34,003 bases of DNA from Candidatus Omnitrophota bacterium. Lineage in GTDB: Bacteria > Omnitrophota > Gorgyraeia > JABMRN01 > RBG-13-46-9. Of this stretch, positions 20,401-32,400 are shown one piece after another. The notes under the pieces were generated by a model that searched no databases, was not told the DNA's origin, and saw only the letters and a program-made list of their open reading frames with translations. The position numbers and the translations under genes were made by a program. The stretch's first letter is position 1. Each line of letters starts with the position of its first letter. The stretch spans positions 1 to 34,003 of the forward strand of contig JAUWBJ010000007.1 of the NCBI GenBank assembly GCA_030605095.1, read 5' to 3'.

Positions 20401-23400
20401 TGCAGGTAAAGCCGATATTACAGGTGCCGTGGTTGATTACAAAGTACCGCCTGAAGTTATAAAAACAGAAGATATCCAGGCCGAAACAAATGTTGTTCTG
20501 GATAGATTTGGAGTCGATAAGTATCCAGAGATATTTGAGATAATGTCTCGTTCAGGATTTGCCGAGATGTTTAAGGATAGGTATAATAGAGGAGGCTATA
20601 CTTCTTATGAAGCAGAAAGAGCATTATTTGCAATGTCCAGCTGGGGCCCAAGGATATTAAAAGATGCAGCCAGATTAAGAGAAAAGGGCATACACATCCC
20701 GGATTATTACGGAAGATTCCTCTATGAGGTTACAAGATTAGATAAATCCGGCAAAATAAACGATGCAAAGAAAGGTTATCCCGGATTATTTAATATGTTT
20801 GGCCTTGCTGATTACATTCAGTTTCAGGAAGAAGCGCTTATCAAAGCAAAATATGGCAGGTTTATGAAAACAAAAGTCGCTGGCTTCAAGGCAAAGAATG
20901 ATGGTAGAGAACCAAAAAATCGAAAAGAATTAAATAAAATAAAGCAAGATGTAATCGAAGATATACATTACATCGCATTGAAATATTATGAGCTTCTCAT
21001 TTCCCGAATTGAAGGCCCTCGCGACGAAGCTCGTGAAGCTCAAATCCGTGCACGCATTTCAGAATTAAGCATTAGAAAGACTCAAAGAGAAAAGGAGAGA
21101 GGATGGCTTGCAGTTCGCCCTATAGCCCAAAGCATTGCCGGAAGAGAGCTTGAGATTTATAACAACCTTTCCGACATATCTGTTTTGGACAGAGTCTATA
21201 GTTTCATGGTTATGCAAGGCATGGACTTAGACCAGCTTGAAAATGTAAAAGATGTAATGTTGTTAAAGCCGTTACTAAACGAGGCATTCGGCGATTACAG
21301 CAAGACGAAAGATGCTGCATTGAGAGAGGAGCTTGAACTTGACCGCCTGTTCAAAGTGACAAGGGCGTTATTGGAGGGATGCTACCCGGGACAGAGTTTA
21401 AAAGAGATATTTGGAAAAGATATTCCAAAAGAAGACCGCGATAAGAGATTTGAAGAAAAGCTGAATTACCTTAAAGATAAAATCATCCCGATGATGAAAG
21501 GACCTGATGGCAAATTCTTGAGCGATTATGAGCCTTCCTCCGTGTTGTGGGATGCGCTCTATTTCGCCAATAATCGCGGAAAGGCCTACCCGGCCAAGGA
21601 TGCCGATGGAAGGCGGCTGACCTATTATGTAGACAGTGAGAAAGAGCAGGTATTCGTGCATTATGGCAGTGAAGATTTCGCAAGCGAAATATGGAATGGC
21701 ACATTTGATGAAACAGCTTGGCAAGAGGGAGAAAAGCGCCCTATTGAGGGCTGGCTATATCAGAAGATAGAAGAGCCAGAAGTTCCTCCTCTGAAGCACG
21801 AAAAAAACGAGTTAAAACAGGATCTCGAAGAGATTAAAGGGATGCTTGAAACCCCTATACCGCAGAGTGTACCAGTATCCAAACTACACCAACTTGTAAA
21901 TAACATCTTGCTTAGTAGCTTAGGTGCTGTCCCGGAAGATGGTATGGATTTAATGGGTATGAGGTGGGCTGCAGAAACTTATGAGGATAGCCAGGGTATA
22001 AGAGGCGTGATGAAAGATATATCTACGGGCGGTTTGCGGCTAAACGCCAATTTGAAAGGTCAACACCCTAACAGGAGTAAAGGTGAAGCCTACGTTGAAT
22101 TCGCTTCTTCAAGAAATTTTAACGGTAAAAAAATACGTATGAAAATAAAGGTAGCTCCCGGATTTGCAGCCAATAGAATGAATGGAGTCCAGATCGCCTT
22201 GAAGGATAATAACTGGAAAAACCAATATAGACGATGGGTAAATGTTGAGGAATCAGGAAAATGGATTACAGTTGAATATATACCGACACCTTATGATGTA
22301 GATCAACAGGGGGGCACTGATAGAGGCTTTGACCTATCAAACATAAAAAGAATTATTGTCAAATTTGCTATGAATGATTCTACTCAAGATGAGTTTAAGG
22401 GTATCCTTGAGGTGAAAGATGTAGAGATTGTAGACGCGGAGGAAAAAATAGAAAAAGCTGAACAGGTAGAACTTTATAGAGATGAACCTATTACAGTCGA
22501 GCCAAAATCGATAGAAACATTCGTGGAAAAGTCAGGCGCGAGTTTCTATTTAGAACAATACGAAAGGACCATTGGTACACCAGACGGAGTAAGTGCCCAT
22601 TACAAAGAAATTTTAGATCAGTTTAAAACACTAAATGTTAGAACTGCAAGGGTCTGGTTGACAATCGGCTCTAAGGACTCAAGTGGAATACAATACTCAG
22701 GGGATGGCACTCCCGTAGGATGGAAGAATGAAAAACTTGCCATACAAGACTTAGTTACGTTAATACGAATAGCAAAAGAGACAAACACAAAATTAGTGCT
22801 TGTATTGCATAATTTCGATTTAGCCCAAAAACACAAAGACGTCTTGGAAGACCCTGCCAAGAGAGAGAAGATGATAGAACTTGATAGGGTCCTACTTAAG
22901 AAGGCATTTGAAAAGTTGGGCAGTGATACTAAATATATCGAAGCCATAGAAACTATGAATGAACCGGATAATGCCGATACATCTACCGCCAATACTCAGA
23001 AATTCGTAAAAGCAGGCAATGTAATGGTAAGGAAAACCACAGGAAAACCGATTAGTTTAGGGCCGGGTAAAATAGAAAATGGCGGATACTGGATTCATAT
23101 GTTGAAACCAGGTGATATCTTCCAGATACATTGGTATTACGTTTTCCATGAAAGGCCTTATGGCAAACCCATGTTTAGTGAGTTAAAACGTAATATAGGC
23201 GAACTTAACATACCAGATGGCGTACGCGTTGTTATAGGCGAAGCACAGCCTAATATAGGAAGCAGGTCTATTATCCCAGGCGCTTTTGACGCCGCGAGAG
23301 AATCAGGCGCAGAAGGGGTATGGTTCTGGGATGAATCCGACAGTAAGTTGTCCCCTCAATTTATATTTGATGAAAATGATTATAGAAGGACTATAGAGCA

Positions 23401-26400
23401 AAGAAAAGAGGATAAAAGAGCCCCTGATATAAAACCAGAGGTAGAGAAAGAAAAACCCATCCCCACAAAACCACCTGTAAAAAAACCAGCTAAAAAAGAA
23501 GTACCACCTAAAGTAGAAGAAAAAATTATGCGGCCTGTAGAAAAGCCCAAACCAGCTATGCCTACCGTGGAAATAGAAAGAAAACCTTTAAGAGATGTAT
23601 TAGAAGAGCTTGGACAGTATATAACTGATGGAAGATTGGTGGAAGCTCAAAATGCAATTCAGGAGTTAATATCTTCACCGGATGTAAGCAGCAAAGTACG
23701 CGACCAGTTAGAAAAATTATCAGCCAAACTCCAAGTGAATATAAGAGCCGTTGGACTTTCTGAAGCAGACCACCAGTTTGAATTACCCGACGGCAGAATT
23801 ATCGAGTTGAAATCAACTGTTAGGATACCAGTGACAGTATTTGATAAAGATGGAAATGAAATTGGTATATCTTACCTATATAGAGTAGGTAATGAAACCA
23901 AATTATCCATTACGCCAGAAATTGTTAAAATCAACGAAGTTAAACACCGACAAGTAGAGGAAGTTTGGGTTACCTTCTTCGATGAGCGAGGAAAAGCTAT
24001 AAGGACAGAAGGGTGGCTAGCCCGCATCAGCCGTGAGGATGCCTTGCTGGTTGCTTTGCCTGGCGCTGAAGCGCCGATATTGAGGGAAACTTATAGATAC
24101 ACGTATGACGAGAAGAATGGCACAAAAGAGATAGAGGGCGAAAGATACGACCTTTTCACGGGTGAGGTCAACTACAGAGAGTCGCTTGTAAACGATGCCA
24201 ATGATGTAATACTTGCCAAGACAATACGAGATTCATCAGTGTCTGAGACGTATACGAAAAAGACCCTCTATAGAAGAAATCCCGAGACAAATGAGATAAC
24301 CGAGCAGAATTTCACGATTTTGACTGCCGATGAAGTGGAACATTTGTCTTCGGAGGCAAAGTACAAATATAAAGGCAAGGATGAGTTCGGAGAGGAGATA
24401 TGGGATAGAACTTCATTTGTGAACTATGATACAGGCGTTACAAGCGAGAAACAAGAACCGGTAGAGATTGAAGGCAAAATGGTGCCTGTCGAAACAGGTA
24501 TAGACATAGAAGGTAGAAAATATATCAATACAGGTGGTTCATTCCACTATGAATATACGAGCAGAGATAGAGGAGTTGACTATGACGGCACTGCATTTAC
24601 TGTTGACGTAGTTGAACATGGCAAGCCAGGAGTTTTCACTCCGGTTAAGTTGGGCGAAAGCACAGTTAGGCAGCGTGGCCGGATTCTCCGAACGCAAGAT
24701 GCGCAGGTTATACCCAACAATACTAGTTTTGAAGGCAGAACTTTCAGTTTTCCGGAAGGCACATTTCCGGAGGGTATAGATGTAAACGAGACTACATATG
24801 AACTTACCCTACCTAAAGCCTTGTATAAGTATCACGTAACACAAGGATTCAATTACGAAACAAATGAAGTATTTATTGCGGAAGAACAGAGAATCATTAT
24901 GGATGAAGAGGAACGATTGTTATACAAAGTTGTAACTAATTTCGAAGAAGGAAAAGAAAAGGGGCAAACTGAGATTTATCGATATCATCCAACATACAGA
25001 GTGAATGAAAGAGAATATAATGATGTTATTGAAACCAAGATTTACGACAGAGAAGGGAATGAAATCGCGCATAGGTTCCACCAGGTTATCTTCGACATAC
25101 GCAATAGAGAAAAAGACATATGGAATCTCTTGACCTCGGACGAAATCGTAGAAGTGACCGAACATAATTATACCGACAATACAGATGAAATAAAGAAGCT
25201 TAGAGTCGGAAAGACAATAGAGATAAGAGAAGACGGCTCGCGAAGGATAAGAGAAACACGCAAATCCGAAGACGGTAAAGTCGAAACAACCGTAATTGCG
25301 GAAAAAGACCTTTTTGGAAATGTGTTATCCATTTCCTCAAGCGGCACCATCATTAACGAAGACAGCTCAAAGACGAGCTTTATTCCTCATATATATGAAC
25401 CCACGCCTATTACGGAAGAAACCAGAGAACTGAAGAATGCGTCAGGCCAAGTGGTTGCCTACATTTCTGAAGGAAAAGCAATCTTTACCATAGGGCCGGA
25501 AAGTAAGCCTTCCGAACCTATCGTAATACCCAGAGGAGCGCGATGGATTCTTCAGACGAAGCGAGATATGGCTAAAGAAGAGGTATCATTCGGTATATAT
25601 GATGCCTACGGAAAACAGATATATCAGGACATAACTGCAAGGTTCTATGACCTTAGTAGCCCCGGTAAAATACTGGGTATATTGCATCAGATACTAATCT
25701 ACAACCCCGAAGATAATACAGTGAAGGAACACGCTACATATAGGGAAACTGAGGCAGGAGAAGAGGTTCCAATAGTTGAAAAGACATCAACCTTGATAAG
25801 GTATAAAGACTCAGAGATGGACGACGAATGGCTTTTGATTATAGAAAAGTCGCCTAGAAAGCTATACGAAACAGAATATGTTTATCAGATATACAACACC
25901 GCTGATGGAGACCGATTTGGCAGGATGCCTATTGCAAGTGAATCATGGAATCTGGAGGATAGCAAAAGAGGCGAACTACTGGAACGCGTAAAGTTCTTGT
26001 ATGACAAGGAACATGATGAACGGTTGATAATAGATATGGCCAATAGGGCAGGCCCTGATGGAAGGGAAATTCCTGTCGAAGCCGAGTTGGAAGAAGGACA
26101 AATAGTAACAGGCCTTGTTACTTACCTGATGGAAGAAAAGGAATTTGAATCGGAGCAGTGGCGCGCTCCTCTTCTAAGATTGGAAGACGGAAGGTTTCAC
26201 CTCGATTATTCAAAGGGCGACCTCCTTGTCCAAAGAGACCGGTTCGATAATGAATATTATATCACCATGCACTTAAACAGAAACCCGGATACAAAAAAGT
26301 ATTCTGTAAGAAGCGCATATAAAGGCAAAGGCGTCTACGAGTTCTATGGCGTATATGGAAAAAGGAGAATCAGGGAATTTTTTGGACTTGACCCAGAACG

Positions 26401-29400
26401 CATTATTATAAATCCAGATACGGGTGAATATGTGGGTATAAAGGATAGTAAAAAGCCGGGTGATATCGAGATAACAAAATTTCTATATGATTCAGCCGAT
26501 TCGGACAATGTTTATAGTATGCCTTTAACCGGCCCGGATTACGAGAGCGGATACTTCTATCTCAACAAGAACATAAGGGGCGAAATCCGTCTGATTATGA
26601 AACTTAAGTTAAAGCCAGACGTAACGTTCGAGGAAATAATTGAACGCGCACAAACAAGAAAATCCGATAAGCCGAGCGCAGAAGTAACTATGTTCGATTC
26701 AACGGACGCGGTGGCGCAATCGCTTTATGCATATCCCAGAGAAGCTATGACTTATCCTGGAACGAACCTCCCGGTCGTATTTTCCATCGAAGAGCCGGGC
26801 GGGAAGGTCCAGGATATATATATGTACCCTCTTCTGGATGAGAAGAAGGGGCTGGTTGATAAAACTCGCGGGACGAGACTCCTTGTCAAAAAAACCACCA
26901 CTCCCGCCGCCAAAGAGGTTGAGTTGGATGCAGGCGGAGTTGAAAACATTACTTCCCTGGATGGCATTACAGCTCTTGACGGCACGCCTTTCGCCGATTT
27001 CAAAGGGCCGCTAAAATACTTGGTAGAAGAAGATGTGCACTGGGTTAAAACCGGGATAACAGAGGATAATCTTCAATCGATATCCAAAAAGAGTGGTTTG
27101 TCTTTGACGCAAGAAGACTTAGATTCTATATATATAGAGTATTTCAATCCAGACGGTTCACCCGCAAAAGGACCATTCGGATTTGAATTAGGTACGAATG
27201 ATGCGATGCGCGAAAAACTGGAAAAAACAGTAAGAGCCAGAGCGCCTGATTTTGAACTGCCCAACAACAGAGATCTTCTTAACAAAATATACGACATAAG
27301 AACGAGAAATACCTTAAGTCAAGCCCAATTAGATTACTTCATCTCCCGCTCGAGCCAGCTTAAAAAAGTTTTCTTCCAGTATCTAAAGACCCATTTAGCC
27401 AATAAAAGATTATCCGACCGCGCCTATAATCAAGACTTCTATAATAAAACTTGTCTCGATGCCTTTATGTGGTTTACAGAGCAAATTCTTTTTGCCAGCC
27501 ACCCAGAGCTATCTTTCTATTCAGGCGATTTAGATAAACTAGCGGAAGGTATAGTAAAGATAGGTAGATGGGATATTACTGTTGAGGCCATGAATTTTGT
27601 ATTAAATAATGAGAGCGAACTCAGAGAATTGGAGGGAAGTAGGGCAACGAAGAAGGCTATTGAAATGTATCTGGCAACTCTCCATGAGAAGGCCGTTTCA
27701 CAATTAAAACAGAATCTGACTGATGAAAAGATGAAAGAAGAAATGAGAGAAGCCCTTAATCTTGCAATCGTTACACATGAAAAGATAACAGGAGAGAAAC
27801 CGGCGGGTTATGAAGAAGCATGGAAAAAAATCAGCGATGAAATGCAACTAAACAGACTGAAATTCTTAAGCAAGGCTCTAATTCCGCTTGGTATACTTAT
27901 AGGATTAGGTACTTTTATCTTTATGTATTTTAGAAAAAGAACCGCGGCAGTATCAAAACAACTTAGAAAACAGAGAAAAGAGGCCATCAGTGAAGTCCGA
28001 GAAGAAAAAGAAACGGGACTACCCAAAGCCAGAGCCTTACCTCCTCAAGTTACCACACCACAACCTCTACCTGCAGGCGCTGAAGCAAAATTAGCCGAAC
28101 ACAGTAAAAAGCTCGAAGATACAAAAAAACTAATCCTTAGTTTTAATAAACCTGTAAACGCAGCGATTGAAAAAGCTATGTCAATAATAAATAATCCGAA
28201 GAGAATTAACATATTTGATACACAACAATTTCTGCCGATAGATACCAGGAATTTCAAATGGGAGAAGAAAGACACTGAAAATGGTTACACCATTTACAAA
28301 AAGCACTTTGCGTCAGAAGAGGTACTCAGGGCATTCAATATTGTCTTTTCTGACGACCAAACAAGAGCATATATAAAAGAACTGGATAACAAAGGAGATG
28401 TAAAAACAGAATATATCTACTACACTAACGGCAAGACAGACTGGGATAATAAGAATAACTGGGTAATAAGAGAGGTGGAAGAAGGCAGCGTTACTCATAA
28501 TTACTCAGATTTACACAACGGACGCTTTGAAATAAGTGTTTTTATGCAGGAGGGCAAAGAAAAAACAAGAATAGGTTCTTGCCGGTTTAATACATCAGGA
28601 TATCCAAACGATAAGACAAAATGGCATTTTGACGATAAGTACGAGCAACGACGCGCTGCGGCAATAACGATTAAGCTTGCTTCACTGCAACTGCAGAAGA
28701 AGTTGGAAGAAGCGATAAAAGAAGATCCTTCTTTGAAGAAACTTCTTTCACCTGTGAGTTTACATCAGTCATTTGGCCCTCCGGGTCTTTACCTAAGAGA
28801 AGGCGGAAGGACAAGAACGCTGGATTTGCATACCACGCTGCAACTGGCTGAAAAAGAGATGGACCTTGTATTAGATGCAGCTACGGGAAGGGACAGCAGT
28901 ATCTATTTTGGCCATGAGAAGAAAACAGACTTTAATCCTGCAAGCCTTACACTCTGGGCAGATGTGTTTGAAGAGGTTGAATATACCGATGGCAAAGAAG
29001 ATATAAAATGGCAAGGCGTTATGCCTGTAGGCGTTAAGGGCGTTGAAGGTAAAAAGCCGGTTCCCACAGGGCGCAAAAAAGGAAAGGGCGTAAAATTAAC
29101 GACATTTGAGACATTAACGCCATTAATAGCGGGATTTGCTATGAGGCTTGATTTGGCCCAGGATATTCTTAGCAGGAGATTCTCCGGAGCTTCTCAGGAA
29201 CTTATAACTGTTAATGAAGCCATAGAGCAGGCGACAACAACAAGAAAAGCCGTGCAGGAAACATACGTAGGGCACCTGGAAGAGATGGGAGACCACTCTT
29301 CACGGCAACCCCTGCGCGAGAGGCACAAATGGAGAATATGGACAATACCTATCCTGACATTCGCCGTTATATTTGTGTTAGGTATAGTAGTATTTTATTT

Positions 29401-32400
29401 TCTACCTCGGCATTTCCCCGGCATATCCAATTTCCCGCCAATATCTGAGATACAAAATGTAGGAATCTGGGAAATGGGAATGGTTGTTATCGGTATATTT
29501 TTCGTTTCAAAAACATTCTTTACTTTACTATTCTGGTCGCTTACCCTTACTGTGCTCCAGAAGCTTCATATCGGAACGACGGGTGTTTACAATCGTTCAG
29601 GCGCAATAGAAGTTACTGATGAAGATATCGGAGTTTCTGTGCCTAACAGGGTTATGAAGGATGCAATTGAAGAACTAGGTATCGGCGTTAAAGGCAAAAC
29701 CTCCGAAGAGATTATTCAGGAGTTGTCTGAGCCATATACAGGCATAACCGGTCTCGCCAGTAGAGCGCGAACTCATACGATAAAGTCACAGAGACCGATA
29801 AACCAACTGAAATTAAGCTCTACCGCAAGGCCGTTTTTCTTTGTTTATCTTAATAGTTTACCAAGAGGGATGTTAATAGAAGCGCTACTCTCTATAGATG
29901 CAATACAAAGCAATGCGATATTAAGAGATGCCCTTACGCGCGAATTACAGGACACACGCAATGCTAATGTAAAAATAAAAATAAACAACAAAGACCTGCT
30001 TGAAAAGGTGGAATCAGTATTAGGCGCTGATGGAGCCGATAACGTCTATAAGAGCTTATACAATATGAGAGGACTATTTATTCATGTTGCGCGATGCACA
30101 CCTTCTTACGGAGAACCATTTATTATAGAACGAGTAAATAAATCAGCGCTTATTACCGACTATCCTAACATTACAGTATGGCCGGCCCTTGTAGAGCACG
30201 ACACCCCCACGACAAACAGATTTACACAACTTATAAAAGAGGGACGATTAGAGCAGGGCAAGGTTTACGCATTCCTATCAAGTCAGAAAGGCGCGCAGCT
30301 TTCCGGCGTCCCCTTATTTATCCACGTAGATAGGCGCTTCAAGAACGGATGGAAGTTGGTTGACAGGATGCCGGAGACAAAATCTGTTGCTACGGGTTAT
30401 TCAATCGCCTTTATGGAAACAGCTGCTGCCGGAAAAGCGCCTGGCTTTGAAAGCGTTCAAGACAACCCCGTTCATGTCATGGAGATTCTCGACGTCGAGG
30501 ATGTTACCGGCGGATTGCAGGTATGGGGTATAGCGACGGCATTCAGGAGAAACACGACACTGGTAGATTACCTTATCGAGCATGTCCTGCGTTACGGTTA
30601 CGATTCGTTGACGCCGAGTGTATTAAAGAAACAAAACCGCGAACTTTATGACGCCAGCATGCGCCTGGGAATAGACCTCTTCAAAATAAAGAAAAAATTG
30701 AAAGAGTATGAAAAATTAAAAAAGAAATTAAGCGAAAAATCGAAAAATAACGCCTATATCCGACATATTGAAGAAGAAATATTCGATGGCATCTATGCCA
30801 AGCTACCATACGAATTTAAGACCGAAGAGTTACGAAAAGCATATCCGGATAGAGAAAAGCTTAAGTGGGTTATATCCGAATTTAAAGAGAGCCAGAGGAG
30901 GGCAATCCTTCAGGGCATACTGCGTTTAAGTCCATATACTAGCGAAAACCCGTTTTCGGTTCAGGATTACGGGCCGTGGTCATTCATAAAGAGGGGTTTG
31001 CTGGCATACAGGAGCTGGGTAAGTATATTATTCGCATTTACAGCTGGAGCAGTAACCATTCCTGTGGTTATTTTGGTAGCATTTTTATCCGGCAGCTATG
31101 TGCTAGCGTTTGTTGTTGCATTCTTAGTATTTCCCCCATTGTGGTTTATAGGGCATTACTCAGGATATAGATTGATAGAGAATTTAAGACGTAGATCTGA
31201 TTGGGTTGAACGATATTTAATAAACAGAAAAAATCCTTTCCCGCTTGATGGAACCACAAATTCATTTTTGGTGCAGGCCCTCACCGGCCAGGACACGCCA
31301 AGAGGTGAATTGCAAAAGCAGCTTTTTGCATACAAAAAAGAACTTTACGCAAAAGGCGAAAAAGATGTTAAAGCACAAAAGGCCCTTGAACTTATGGCGT
31401 TACTACATAAATACAGAGCACTCAATATACATGACCCGAGCAATATCATCGAGGATGCAAACTATGCCGACATCATACCGGAAACTGACCATACGGCCGG
31501 ATATTTACGTGGATTCGGCATGGAAACACGCGAAAAGGATTTGCCGACTCTTGGACCGGAATTCTGGTATCAACGCCAGCGATGGATTACAGTTACGCCT
31601 ACAGGAAGAGCGCTGGAATACCTGCCTGACTCAATGGCTTTCTGGGGCGGCTTGGTTGGTATGGGCCTCGGAGGCGCAATCTTGGGTTCTCGAGGCGACT
31701 GGGGTGTTGTGCTTGGAATAACGGGTGTTATTGTAGGATTTGTTGCAGGCACCTATCTTTTCCGAGGGATAGGGTTTGGAATAGAATGGATGAAAAAGAA
31801 ACTCCATATTGTGAAATACCCGGAACAGAAGACAAGTGTTTTTAAAGCATTAGGATTTACCCAATTCTTTGCATATATCTTTATGCTTTATGGTCTCCCA
31901 TCCACTGTCAAGACAACTTTTATATACGCACTTACGTTATTTTTCGGAACTATTTTTGGTATGCACCTTATGGGAATAGAATCACCCGTTGTGGCACTTT
32001 CGCTCAAACTGCTTCCGCCGATGTTATGGTGGATAGCAAGTATAACAGTGGGTATTATATTATTTATCATACCGGGATACCTAATTTGGGTACAGGCCGT
32101 TGCAGGTGCATTATTATCAGGCGAAGACGATGAGGAACAAGTAAGGATTTCGCTCAATAGGAATAAAGAGACAGCCGAAAAGTTCCAGAATTACAGTATA
32201 GCCAAAAAAATAGACGAGGCAATAGATATCCTAAAGAATAAGCTGCAGGACCAGGCTGCGCGGAAGAAAGTTGCGGATGAATTGGAAGCCCTTATATATG
32301 CTCTTTCCCGGGACCATGATGGTATTGTCTATACCCCTAAGGAGAGGGAGGAACGAATTTTTGATGAACCAACACCTGAAAATCTCGAAAGAGACATAAA

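Noticed and set aside
31245-31721. 158-aa + strand ORF from the track, and neighbour 30976-31170
   Set aside because: Out-of-frame with the giant ORF, whose frame encodes convincing TM/coiled-coil protein there. The shadow translation has no recognisable features.
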